A DNA stretch of 64,000 nucleotides from Flavobacterium sp. 9AF (GTDB lineage Bacteria > Bacteroidota > Bacteroidia > Flavobacteriales > Flavobacteriaceae): positions 259,245 to 323,244 of the forward strand of contig NZ_LR733556.1 of the NCBI RefSeq assembly GCF_902506265.1, in the 5' to 3' direction. Numbering within the stretch: the first letter of the stretch is position 1; every line of letters begins with the position of its first letter. Of this stretch, positions 18,573 to 26,559 are shown piece after piece. The notes below the pieces were generated by a model that did not search any database, was not told where the DNA came from, and was given only the letters and a program-made list of their open reading frames with translations. The position numbers and the translations under genes are program-made.

Positions 18573-19091
18573 CTATTTTATATTTTTTAATAAATTTTCG
18601 AAAATGGATAAGCAATAGGTTTTAGACACTTTATCACTTTCTTCTTTTTGAATTTGTATACACGCTACTGGAATATTTTTATTGGGAGCATGTTTATAAC
18701 GGATAATTTTTTCGTCAAATGCTGAAAAAACGATTGCCGCATCCACACTTCCATCATTTACATCATACAAATATTCGGTCACTTTATTAATTTCTTCGAA
18801 AGATTGAAATAACATAATTCGGTAACCGAATTTTGTAGCACTTAATTCTAATTCACAAAGAATATCACTATAAATTGAGTCATTTATTTTGGGTACAATA
18901 ACCGCTACAATATACGATTTACACCCTCGAAGTGCCAGAGCATTTTTATTAGGCTTATAATTGATTTTACAAGCATAATCTTGAATTATTTTTTTGGTAT
19001 CGTGATTAATGTCATCTTTATCATTCAAGGCTTTAGAAACCGTTGAAATGGAAAAACCTGTTAAATGCGATATTTTCTTTAATGTAATCAT
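18573..19091 (-). CDS. Half-length LacI-family regulator
   Basis: A 172-residue protein with an intact LacI HTH and hinge-helix region (about residues 3-55, LKKISHLTGFSISTVSKAL ... NYKPNKNALALRG). Only the first lobe of the sensor domain follows (VAVIVPKINDSIYSDILCELE ... VDAAIVFSAFDEKIIRY), ending where the second lobe should begin. Normal family members have about 330-345 residues. The frame closes with a clean TAG 2 bases before the kdgA ATG and no downstream remnant of the second lobe is present, so this looks like a stable short form rather than a fresh frameshift. It is cotranscribed with the catabolic genes it may tune. Whether it still senses a ligand or dimerises is unknown. Confidence 0.82.
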   Translation of the reverse strand: MITLKKISHLTGFSISTVSKALNDKDDINHDTKKIIQDYACKINYKPNKNALALRGCKSYIVAVIVPKINDSIYSDILCELELSATKFGYRIMLFQSFEEINKVTEYLYDVNDGSVDAAIVFSAFDEKIIRYKHAPNKNIPVACIQIQKEESDKVSKTYCLSIFENLLKNIK

Positions 19092-19112
19092 CTTTTTTAA
19101 ATTTAAAGCTAT

Positions 19113-20135
19113 TTAACGAGATACTTTTGCAGAACCATCTCCTTCAATAATATGCTCAATTTCTTCTAAAGTAGCTAAATTATAATCCCCTACAATTGTA
19201 TGTTTTAAACAGCAGGCAGCGACTGCAAATTCTAATGTCTTTTGATTCTCAAAGGATGGATTCAATAACCCATAAATTAATCCTCCCATAAAAGCATCAC
19301 CCGTACCTACTCTATCGACAACTGGTGTAACTTCTTTAACCGCTGCTTTATAAATTTTTTTTCCGTCATATAAAATACCTCCAATTTTTTGATGAGATGC
19401 GTTAATGGAATATCGTAAGGTGGTAGCAGCTATTTTTAAATTTGTGCAATGATCAAAAAGCTTTTCATACAAACTAGGTAATACATTTTCATCTGTGTAA
19501 TTAGGAGCCACTTTTTCTTTTCCTAGCATAAAATAAGCCGTATCTATATCTCCTAAAATAACATGACAATACTGAAGTAATTCAGGCATAATATCAGCAG
19601 GAGTTTTACCATATTTCCATAGTTTAGAGCGATAATTTAAGTCACATGAAATGGTTAGACCTAATTTATGAGCCGTTTTAATAGCTAACAAACATTCATC
19701 AGCTGCATTTTGTGAAATTGCGGGAGTAATACCACTCCAATGAAACCATGTTTTTCCTGTTAGAATTTTTTCCCAATCAAAAGTTCCAGGTTGTATCGTT
19801 GCAATTGCACTATTAGCTCTATCATAAACCACATTACTGCCTCTATTACCTGCTCCAGTCTCTAAAAAATAAATACCTAATCGATCACCTCCAAAAAGAA
19901 CATTTTCAGAAGTAACATTCATTTTACGCATTTCTTTTAAGGCACAATGTCCAATTTCATTGTCTGGTATGCGCGTTACAAACTCTGCCTCAACACCATA
20001 ATTCGCTAACGAAACAGCAACATTGAATTCACCACCACCATAAGATGCAGCAAAACTTTTCGATTGGCTGAATCGCAAATGCCTTTCAGTTGACAAACGC
20101 AACATGATTTCACCAAAAGTAACAACATTATTCAT
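19113..20135 (-). CDS. kdgK: 2-keto-3-deoxygluconate kinase (PfkB family)
   Basis: Phosphorylates KDG to KDPG at the point where the saturated and unsaturated branches meet. Ribokinase/PfkB fold: N-terminal GEIMLRLS and YGGGEFNVAVSLANYG (substrate site), central HWSGITPAIS, and the C-terminal anion-hole motif RVGTGDAFMGGLIYGLL with catalytic aspartate. The 340 residues fit the KdgK subgroup. It lies 7 bases after kdgF and 21 bases before the short lacI gene. The specific substrate is inferred from operon context; PfkB sequence alone would allow other sugar kinases. Confidence 0.92.
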   Translation of the reverse strand: MNNVVTFGEIMLRLSTERHLRFSQSKSFAASYGGGEFNVAVSLANYGVEAEFVTRIPDNEIGHCALKEMRKMNVTSENVLFGGDRLGIYFLETGAGNRGSNVVYDRANSAIATIQPGTFDWEKILTGKTWFHWSGITPAISQNAADECLLAIKTAHKLGLTISCDLNYRSKLWKYGKTPADIMPELLQYCHVILGDIDTAYFMLGKEKVAPNYTDENVLPSLYEKLFDHCTNLKIAATTLRYSINASHQKIGGILYDGKKIYKAAVKEVTPVVDRVGTGDAFMGGLIYGLLNPSFENQKTLEFAVAACCLKHTIVGDYNLATLEEIEHIIEGDGSAKVSR

Positions 20136-20142
20136 AACCCAC

Positions 20143-20466
20143 TTATTTTAAAAAGTCTTCTCTTGATGGACTAAACGATTCTATTAATACACCCTCTTCT
20201 AAACAGATAACTCCATGTTTTTGATTAGATGGAATAAAAAAAGAATCCCCAGTATGTAATATTTTTTTTACTTCTTCTATTTGTACTTCAAAAGTACCTG
20301 AAGCAATGTAAGCTGCTTGAGAATGAAAATGATGATGTAAATATCCAATTCCACCTTTTTTAAAACGAACAATTGTTAACATTAAAGAATTATCGTATCC
20401 AACTATAGCTCTTTGTAAATTGTCATCAATTTTTTCCCAATTATAATTTTTACTCTCTGAAAACAT
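20143..20466 (-). CDS. kdgF: KdgF-type cupin, unsaturated uronate ring opening
   Basis: Single-domain cupin (107 residues) that promotes conversion of 4,5-unsaturated galacturonate to the linear diketo form (DKI), feeding KduI. The metal-ligand pattern of the cupin is visible: HHHFHSQ (about 41-47, His, His and Gln ligands) and the second-motif His in FFIPSNQKHGV (about 84-88), with GTFEVQIEE between. It sits between uxaC (3-base gap) and kdgK (7-base gap). Size, motif and context agree with KdgF of pectin and alginate degraders. A plain cupin of unknown function is the less likely alternative. Confidence 0.87.
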   Translation of the reverse strand: MFSESKNYNWEKIDDNLQRAIVGYDNSLMLTIVRFKKGGIGYLHHHFHSQAAYIASGTFEVQIEEVKKILHTGDSFFIPSNQKHGVICLEEGVLIESFSPSREDFLK

Positions 20467-20469
20467 ATT

Positions 20470-21873
20470 TTATTGAAAATTAAAATATTCTTTAGCGTTA
20501 AAATAACTAATATCTGCAACCATTTTACCTATCCATTCCATTTCATTTGGCAATTCACCTCTTTGAATTTCATCTCCTAAAAGGTTACATAAAATTCTTC
20601 TAAAATATTCATGTCTTGGAAAAGATAAGAAACTTCTAGAATCGGTTAACATTCCTATAAAACAACTAATTAATCCCATATTTGATAAGGCATTCAATTG
20701 TTTAGTCATTCCGTCTTTTTGATCCAAAAACCACCATCCTGATCCAAATTGTACTTTGCCTTTAACACTTCCATCATTAAAGTTACCAATCATCGTTGCC
20801 ATGACTTCATTATCAGCTGGATTTAAATTATAGATTATGGTTTTGGTTAATTTATCTTTACTATCTAAAGCATTTAAAAAAGTAGATAATTTTTGAGCCT
20901 GTGGATAATCTCCGATAGAATCCCAACCTGTATCTGGTCCTAAAATGCGGTGCATACGTGCATTATTATTTCGTAAAGCCCCTAAATGAAATTGCTGAAC
21001 CCAACCTAATTCATGATAGGATTCTGAAAGAAATAATAAAATAGCACTTTGAAACTTTAAAATTTCGTCCTGATTTAAAACTCCATTTTGACGCTTTCTT
21101 TTAAAGATAGCATCAATTTCAGCTTCTGTAAAATTTTCAAAATAAATATGTTCTAAACCATGATCTGAAAGTCTACAGCCATTTTCATTAAAATAATTCA
21201 TTCTTTTTAGAAGCGCTTCACATAAGTTGGTGTACGAATTAATTTCTATTCCTGACACTGTAGCCAAAGTATCTAAGTAATCATTATAACCCTCATTAGA
21301 TATTAAAATAGCTTTATCAGGCCTAAAAGCAGTACTGACTTTTATTTCAAAATTACTTTTTGCTAATTGCTTATGATAATTTAAGTTATCAATTGGGTCT
21401 TCTGTAGTACAAACAAACTCTGCATTTACTTTGCGCAATAAGTTTTGTGTACTGAATTCCTTATTTAAGATTTTTTCAGTCGCTTCATCAAAAATTCGAT
21501 TAGCCGATTTTTCATTTAATAATTCATTAATATTAAAATATCTCGCTAATTCTAAATGTGTCCAATGATACAAAGGATTTCGCATGGTATAAGGAACTGT
21601 TTTCCCCCATTGTTGAAACTTCTCTCTATCAGAAGCATTACCCGTTATAAATTGCTCCTTAATACCTAAAGTACGCATGGCTCTCCATTTATAATGATCG
21701 CCATTGATCCAAACTTTAGTTATATTTTCAAAAACATGATCCTCTGCAATTAATTGAGGAGATAAATGATTGTGATAATCTATAATCGGTTGGTTTTTAG
21801 AATAGTTATGATATAACTCTTCCGCATATTTATTTTCTAGTAGAAAATTATCGTGTATAAAGTGTGTACTCAT
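20470..21873 (-). CDS. uxaC: Glucuronate/galacturonate isomerase
   Basis: Isomerises D-galacturonate to D-tagaturonate (and glucuronate to fructuronate). It is an amidohydrolase-like TIM barrel of the UxaC family: IIDYHNHLSPQLIAED near the N-terminus, MRTLGI, TEDPIDNLNYH, FRPDK, RMNYFNENGCRLSDHGLE, and MLTDSRSFLSFPRHEYFRRILC near the C-terminus. The ATG at 21871-21873 (MSTHFIHDNFLLENKYAEELYH) is chosen because UxaC homologues start here. It gives 467 residues and an 10-base gap after kduD; an 18-residue upstream extension would overlap kduD. Confidence 0.95.
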   Translation of the reverse strand: MSTHFIHDNFLLENKYAEELYHNYSKNQPIIDYHNHLSPQLIAEDHVFENITKVWINGDHYKWRAMRTLGIKEQFITGNASDREKFQQWGKTVPYTMRNPLYHWTHLELARYFNINELLNEKSANRIFDEATEKILNKEFSTQNLLRKVNAEFVCTTEDPIDNLNYHKQLAKSNFEIKVSTAFRPDKAILISNEGYNDYLDTLATVSGIEINSYTNLCEALLKRMNYFNENGCRLSDHGLEHIYFENFTEAEIDAIFKRKRQNGVLNQDEILKFQSAILLFLSESYHELGWVQQFHLGALRNNNARMHRILGPDTGWDSIGDYPQAQKLSTFLNALDSKDKLTKTIIYNLNPADNEVMATMIGNFNDGSVKGKVQFGSGWWFLDQKDGMTKQLNALSNMGLISCFIGMLTDSRSFLSFPRHEYFRRILCNLLGDEIQRGELPNEMEWIGKMVADISYFNAKEYFNFQ

Positions 21874-21883
21874 TTTTATAAAA

Positions 21884-22669
21884 TTATTCTTCGTTAGAAG
21901 GTTTACCAATGGTAGCCAAAATACCACCGTCTACATATACAATTTGACCATTTACAAAGTCACTAGCATTAGAGGCTAAAAAGATAACAGTTCCAGCTAA
22001 ATCATCAGGATTACCCCATCGAGCTGCAGGTGTTCTGTTAATTATAAAATCATTAAAAGGATGACCATCAACACGAATAGGTTCAGTTTGTGAGGTAGCA
22101 AAATAACCTGGTCCAATTCCATTCACTTGGATATTGTATTTTGCCCATTCAGTAGCCAAATTTTTTGTTAACATTTTCAAGCCACCTTTTGCTGCTGCAT
22201 AAGCTGAAACCGTATTGCGACCTAGTTCACTCATCATGGAACAAATATTAATAATTTTTCCTTCTCTTCTTTCAATCATCTGTTTCGCTACTAGTTGAGA
22301 CATTATGAAAGGACCTACTAAATCCACATCAATTACTTTTCTAAAATCGGATACAGGCATAGTAACTGCTAATTCTCTTTTGATAATTCCAGCATTATTT
22401 ACTAATATGTGTATGTCTCCTAATTCTTTAGTTATAATAGAAAAGTATTTAGCTGCATCCAATTCATTGGTAACATCAAACAAATAACCAGAAGCGGTAA
22501 ATCCTTTACCTCTATAATAATTTAAAGCTTCTTCCATTTTTGAAGGAGTTGTTCCAGTAATAACTAATTCTGCACCAGCATTAGCGAGACCTTCAGCCAT
22601 AGCCATACCTAAGCCATGTGTTCCTCCTGTTATTAAAGCTCTCTTTCCTTTTAGGCTAAATAATTTCAT
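21884..22669 (-). CDS. kduD: 2-dehydro-3-deoxy-D-gluconate 5-dehydrogenase
   Basis: Reduces 2,5-diketo-3-deoxygluconate (DKII) to KDG, completing the unsaturated galacturonate branch. Short-chain dehydrogenase with cofactor motif TGGTHGLGMAMAEGLA (about 14-29), NNAGI (about 90), catalytic Ser at INICSMMSELG and YAAAKGG (Tyr-x-x-x-Lys, about 157-161), and a C-terminal VYVDGGILA. The 261 residues and the position 1 base after kduI identify it as KduD rather than a generic SDR. Confidence 0.94.
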   Translation of the reverse strand: MKLFSLKGKRALITGGTHGLGMAMAEGLANAGAELVITGTTPSKMEEALNYYRGKGFTASGYLFDVTNELDAAKYFSIITKELGDIHILVNNAGIIKRELAVTMPVSDFRKVIDVDLVGPFIMSQLVAKQMIERREGKIINICSMMSELGRNTVSAYAAAKGGLKMLTKNLATEWAKYNIQVNGIGPGYFATSQTEPIRVDGHPFNDFIINRTPAARWGNPDDLAGTVIFLASNASDFVNGQIVYVDGGILATIGKPSNEE

Positions 22670-22670
22670 T

Positions 22671-23507
22671 TTATTTTAATTGGTTAGGTGCAACAATATC
22701 CATATCTCCATAATCTAAATTTTCTCCCGCCATTCCCCATATAAAGGAATAATTTGAAGTACCACAACCTGAATGAATAGACCATTCAGGAGACAATACA
22801 GCTTGATTATTTTGTAAAAAAATATGTCTTGTATGCTCTGGTTCACCCATGAAATGCGAAATTGTTTGTCCTTCTTCTAAATCAAAATAAAAATAGGCTT
22901 CCATCCTTCTATTGTGAGTATGTGCTGGCATGGTATTCCAAACATTACCAGATAAAAGTTCCGTTAAACCCATTTGCAATTGACAAGTTTCCACTACACT
23001 ATTCACAATTAATTTATTGATGATTCTTTTATTGGCATATTTTTCATCACCTAAATGCACAACCTCTGCATTTTCTTTAGTTACTTTTTTAGTTGGAAAA
23101 TGTTTGTGAGCGGGAGCAGAATTAATGTAAAATAAAGCAGGATTTTTATCACTACTTGAAAACAAAACAGAAACGGCACCTGATCCTATATATAAAGCTT
23201 CTTTTTTATTTAATTCGTATACTTCCCCATCTACCGTAACTTTACCTTTTCCTCCTACGTTGATTATACCTAATTCTCTTCTATCTAAAAAGTTTTCAGA
23301 TTTTAAATAAGGTAAAGTTTGTAATTGTAAATCTTCAGTTACAGGCATTATTCCTCCTACGATATACCTATCATACATAGAATAAGTTAAACGGATTTCC
23401 TCAGGTTGAAATAAATTCTCAATTAAAAAATGTTTTCTTATTTCATTTGTATCATACTTTCTTGCATCTTCAGGATGAGTTGCATATCTAAAATCTGTTG
23501 TAATCAT
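22671..23507 (-). CDS. kduI: 5-keto-4-deoxyuronate isomerase
   Basis: Converts DKI to DKII. It is a bicupin of the KduI family (278 residues): RYATHPEDARKYDTNEIRKHFLIENLF at the start, MYDRYIVGGIMPV, NVGGKGKVTVDG, the zinc-ligand stretch NTMPAHTHNRRMEAYFYFDL (His, His, Glu), and HSGCGTSNYSFIWGMAGENLDYGDMD at the end. It is the first gene of the ten-gene catabolic operon. A perfect LacI-type operator ends 12 bases before its ATG, so the whole operon is probably repressed without pectin products. Confidence 0.95.
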   Translation of the reverse strand: MITTDFRYATHPEDARKYDTNEIRKHFLIENLFQPEEIRLTYSMYDRYIVGGIMPVTEDLQLQTLPYLKSENFLDRRELGIINVGGKGKVTVDGEVYELNKKEALYIGSGAVSVLFSSSDKNPALFYINSAPAHKHFPTKKVTKENAEVVHLGDEKYANKRIINKLIVNSVVETCQLQMGLTELLSGNVWNTMPAHTHNRRMEAYFYFDLEEGQTISHFMGEPEHTRHIFLQNNQAVLSPEWSIHSGCGTSNYSFIWGMAGENLDYGDMDIVAPNQLK

Positions 23508-23518
23508 ATATTTATTTT

Positions 23519-23532
23519 CGTAATCGATTACG
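23519..23532. promoter_or_regulatory. LacI-type operator, perfect palindrome (catabolic operon)
   Basis: CGTAATCGATTACG, identical to the site at 12008-12021, begins 12 bases upstream of the kduI ATG. No convincing -33/-7 pair was found next to it, but the position inside the leader fits repression of the ten-gene operon. Confidence 0.82.
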
Positions 23533-23648
23533 TAAAAGACATAGAACCATTATATTAAACCCAGATGGAACAATCAAAAATGCTTTTGTCAATTTATTTG
23601 ATGCACATTTTGAAAAGAATTTATAATTATAAATTTTTCATAAAATAT

Positions 23649-23681
23649 AAAAGAGCGGTTTTCATAGAAAACCGCTCTTTT
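23649..23681 (-). terminator. Terminator after the transaldolase gene
   Basis: A perfect 15-bp stem (AAAAGAGCGGTTTTC / GAAAACCGCTCTTTT) with a 3-base loop, 25 bases past the transaldolase stop. It also insulates the kduI promoter region. Confidence 0.92.
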
Positions 23682-23705
23682 TAGTTAAATATAATTCTAA
23701 AATAA

Positions 23706-24362
23706 TTATTTATTTCCTTTTTCAAAATCAGCAATAAACTGAGCTAAACCAATGTCTGTCAAAGGGTGTTTTAACAATCCTAATATAGATGACAATGGTC
23801 CTGTCATTACATCAGCTCCAATTTTAGCACAGTTAACTACGTGCATAGTATGACGTACAGAAGCTGCTAAAATTTGTGTTTCAAAACCATAGTTGTCATA
23901 AATTTGACGAATTTCTTCAATTAAATTCAAACCATCTGTAGATACATCGTCTAATCTTCCTAAAAATGGAGAGCAATAAGTCGCACCAGCTTTAGCTGCT
24001 AACAAAGCTTGTCCTGCAGAAAAAATTAAAGTTACATTCGTTTTTATTCCTTTATCAGAAAAATATTTACATGCTTTGATTCCTTCTTTTGTCATCGGTA
24101 ATTTCACAACGATTTGCTCATGTAAATCTGCTAATTCTTCACCTTCTTTAATCATACCATCATAATCTACAGCATTTACTTCTGCACTTACATCACCATC
24201 TACTACATTACAAATATCAACATAGTGCTTTAAGATATTGTTTTTTCCTGTAATTCCCTCTTTTGCCATTAATGATGGATTTGTTGTTACTCCATCTAAA
24301 ATCCCTAACGCTTGTGCTTCTTTAATTTGGTCTAAGTTAGCTGTGTCAATAAAAAATTTCAT
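23706..24362 (-). CDS. Transaldolase (small TalC/FSA-type)
   Basis: Class I aldolase of the short transaldolase / fructose-6-phosphate aldolase group (218 residues). Motifs: [27 protein letters not shown], Schiff-base lysine in VVKLPMT (about residue 87), [28 protein letters not shown] and [10 protein letters not shown]. It probably interconverts sedoheptulose-7-phosphate and glyceraldehyde-3-phosphate with erythrose-4-phosphate and fructose-6-phosphate. A TAnnTTTG-like element (TAATTTTG on the minus strand, 24411-24404) lies 42 bases before the ATG, and a strong terminator follows. It is transcribed apart from the pectin operon. Transaldolase versus FSA activity cannot be settled from sequence alone. 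Confidence 0.93.
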   Translation of the reverse strand: MKFFIDTANLDQIKEAQALGILDGVTTNPSLMAKEGITGKNNILKHYVDICNVVDGDVSAEVNAVDYDGMIKEGEELADLHEQIVVKLPMTKEGIKACKYFSDKGIKTNVTLIFSAGQALLAAKAGATYCSPFLGRLDDVSTDGLNLIEEIRQIYDNYGFETQILAASVRHTMHVVNCAKIGADVMTGPLSSILGLLKHPLTDIGLAQFIADFEKGNK

Positions 24363-24443
24363 ACTTTTTTGTTTTATATACTAAGTGTGTTGTTTTAAAA
24401 ATGCAAAATTACAATTTATTTGTTGAGATTTAGAAATAAAATA

Positions 24444-25247
24444 CTACAACTTATAATGATTCATTAATAAACGTTCATAAACAGTATCTGGTAATATTCT
24501 CTTTAAAACAATAGAAAACTTTTGCATAAAAGCTCCTACTTTATAATGAATTCTTGGTTTTTTAGTATTTATAATTTTTAAAACTACTTCAGCCATTTCT
24601 TTAGGATCACTGCCTGAATCAACATGTTCGTTCATCATTTCTAATGTCATCCCATAGGTCTTTTCATAAGCAGATCCTTTTATAACAGGTGCATGATATC
24701 TTCTTGCTGCAATATTGGTAGCAAAATCACCAGGAGCTACATTTGTAATTCGAATTCCAAAAGATTGTACTTCCATATTCATGGCTTCAGTAACGAGTTC
24801 CAAAGCACCTTTAGATGCCGAATAAACCCCTCTAAAAGGCAATCCCATATACCCAGCTATAGAAGTTATATTGATAATTAATCCTTTTTTTTGCTCGCGC
24901 ATTTGTGGTAAAACCGCTTTCATTACTTCTATTGGTCCAAACAAATTGGTTTCAAAATTATTTTTTATTTCATCACTTGGAATTTCTTCTAGTGGTCCAG
25001 TAATACCTACACCAGCATTATTAATCAGCACATCTATCCTGCCTTCTTTGGCAATTAATTCTGCAACTGCTTGATGAATACTTTCAACGTTTCTTACATC
25101 TAAAGCTAATAGTGGTATTCTTGAATTTGAAACATTTTGAGGATTCCTACTCGTACCATATATAATAAATCCTTTATCTAATAAATATTCTCCAATGGCT
25201 TTACCAATTCCCGAAGATGCTCCTGTAATAAAAATAACTTTGCTCAT
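24444..25247 (-). CDS. Short-chain dehydrogenase/reductase
   Basis: Classical SDR of 267 residues: TGASSGIGKAIGEYLL (about 8-23), NNAGVG (about 85), INITSIAGYMG (catalytic Ser) and YSASKGAL (Tyr-x-x-x-Lys, about 150-154). A relatively long C-terminal tail (KVGAFMQKFSIVLKRILPDTVYERLLMNHYKL) is typical of the lipid/retinol-dehydrogenase-like SDRs common in Flavobacteriaceae. Substrate unknown. It lies between the dipeptide epimerase gene and the transaldolase gene, with 49- and 81-base gaps. Confidence 0.9.
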   Translation of the reverse strand: MSKVIFITGASSGIGKAIGEYLLDKGFIIYGTSRNPQNVSNSRIPLLALDVRNVESIHQAVAELIAKEGRIDVLINNAGVGITGPLEEIPSDEIKNNFETNLFGPIEVMKAVLPQMREQKKGLIINITSIAGYMGLPFRGVYSASKGALELVTEAMNMEVQSFGIRITNVAPGDFATNIAARRYHAPVIKGSAYEKTYGMTLEMMNEHVDSGSDPKEMAEVVLKIINTKKPRIHYKVGAFMQKFSIVLKRILPDTVYERLLMNHYKL

Positions 25248-25296
25248 TTTTTATATTTAAAATGCTAAATTAAAACTTTTAAGAAGTTATTTAAAG

Positions 25297-26295
25297 CTAT
25301 TTCAAATAAATTCCTAAACCTGGTTTTTCAGATAGTAGAATTTTACCATTTTGAATAGTTGTTCCAATTGCTAAATCGTTAGCAATTAAATTTGCTCCAT
25401 CTAAATCTACATAATCTGCAAAAGGACTTAAGACAGCACCAGCCGAAATACCAACAGTACTTTCCGTCATACATCCAATCATAATTTTGAAATTATTTGC
25501 TTTTGCTTCTTTAATTAATTCTAATGCAGGTGTTAATCCACCGACTTTAACCAATTTAATATTAATTGTCTTATAATGTGATTTTAAATTAAATAAACTT
25601 TCTTTTCCTTGACAATCTTCATCGGCCATCCAATTCACTTTTTTTGAGGCATTTAATTGTACATAATTGGAATAACCAACTGGCATAGGTTGTTCAATAT
25701 AATGCAATCTTTCAGCAAGTGAAGTATCTTCTAATAGTTTGCAATCTTCAATTGAAAAACTACCATTAGCGTCTAAAGCAATTTCTTTTTTCGTATTTAA
25801 AAGTGTTCGAATAGAATCAAGATTACACTTATTACACTTTACTTTAAATTTTTGCCAATTTAAGACATTAATTTTCTCAATTTGTTTCTCAATTGGAGCA
25901 ATACTTATGGTGAATGATGATTCTGGAAGTGTCGAATAGGATATGCTATTAAGATTTAAAAAATTTTTATTTTCAAGTTTCCCAAATAAATCCCAATAAG
26001 CGCAATCTAAAGCTGAAGTTAAAAAAGAAGATAAATTATTTTTTTTCAATAATTCATAAAATGTAACGGGATGCTCCATTTTATAGGTTTCTATTTTGCA
26101 TTGAATTTGTCTTAATTCTTTTACTAAATCGTCAATTTTAATCCCATAGTAATCTATTGCAGTACACTCTCCATAACCAATAACTCCATTCTTGTTTAAT
26201 GAAACAATTAACGCTTCACGGTAACTATAAGCACCATAACTGATAGTAAAAGTCTCTTTCAATTGGAATCGAATTACTTGCCAATCTAATTTCAT
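25297..26295 (-). CDS. Dipeptide (L-Ala-D/L-Glu type) epimerase, enolase superfamily
   Basis: Probably epimerises L-Ala-D-Glu from peptidoglycan turnover to L-Ala-L-Glu in the cytoplasm. Muconate-lactonizing subgroup features: catalytic KVK (in KFKVKCNK), metal ligands in ALDANGSF and ADEDCQG, the second catalytic lysine in INIKLVKVGGLTPAL, and IGCMTESTVGISAG followed by DLDGANLI. These fit the Ala-Glu epimerase group. The ATG at 26293-26295 (MKLDWQVIRF) is preferred over an upstream TTG two codons earlier. It may work with the cytosolic-type C40 peptidase at 50.8 kb in murein peptide recycling (inference). Transcribed just downstream of the SRP RNA terminator. Confidence 0.86.
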   Translation of the reverse strand: MKLDWQVIRFQLKETFTISYGAYSYREALIVSLNKNGVIGYGECTAIDYYGIKIDDLVKELRQIQCKIETYKMEHPVTFYELLKKNNLSSFLTSALDCAYWDLFGKLENKNFLNLNSISYSTLPESSFTISIAPIEKQIEKINVLNWQKFKVKCNKCNLDSIRTLLNTKKEIALDANGSFSIEDCKLLEDTSLAERLHYIEQPMPVGYSNYVQLNASKKVNWMADEDCQGKESLFNLKSHYKTINIKLVKVGGLTPALELIKEAKANNFKIMIGCMTESTVGISAGAVLSPFADYVDLDGANLIANDLAIGTTIQNGKILLSEKPGLGIYLK

Positions 26296-26319
26296 AAGCA
26301 AAAGAATTGGTATAAAAAT

Positions 26320-26340
26320 AAAAAATCTCCTTTAAGGAGA
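26320..26340 (-). terminator. Terminator between SRP RNA and epimerase gene
   Basis: On the minus strand TCTCC-TTAAA-GGAGA is followed by TTTTTTATTTTT. It ends the SRP RNA transcript before the epimerase gene. Confidence 0.75.
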
Positions 26341-26373
26341 CTATAGATAAGCAAAAAGAATATAAATAAAAAA

Positions 26374-26470
26374 ATGGCAAGCGACCTACATCGCACCGCT
26401 ACAACCACATACCCTTGCTGCGTTCCCACCCTGGGGGAGTCTGCAGGAGCTGGTCGTGTAGGACTTGCCG
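26374..26470 (-). ncRNA. ffs: Signal recognition particle RNA (small bacterial type)
   Basis: The minus strand folds into one long hairpin. The ends pair (GGCAAGTCCTACACGACC ... GTAGGTCGCTTGCC), and the tip carries CCCCAGGGTGGGAACGCAGCAAGGG, which has the symmetric-loop and Ffh-binding character of bacterial SRP RNA. A T run follows the 3' end directly. The RNA guides Ffh to nascent membrane proteins. The 5' end at about 26470 agrees with the promoter predicted just upstream. About 97 nt, as expected for the 4.5S-like form. Confidence 0.92.
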
Positions 26471-26473
26471 GTG

Positions 26474-26503
26474 CAAATATACAAACATTTTATATTTTTG
26501 CAA
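26474..26503 (-). promoter_or_regulatory. Promoter of the SRP RNA gene
   Basis: Minus strand TTG (26503-26501), 19-base spacer, TATATTTG (26481-26474). This is a full consensus TAnnTTTG ending 4 bases before the RNA 5' end. Confidence 0.7.
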
Positions 26504-26559
26504 GGACAATTGTAACTTTAAAAAATCGTTGTATATTGTACTAATAAAATTTTACTCCA

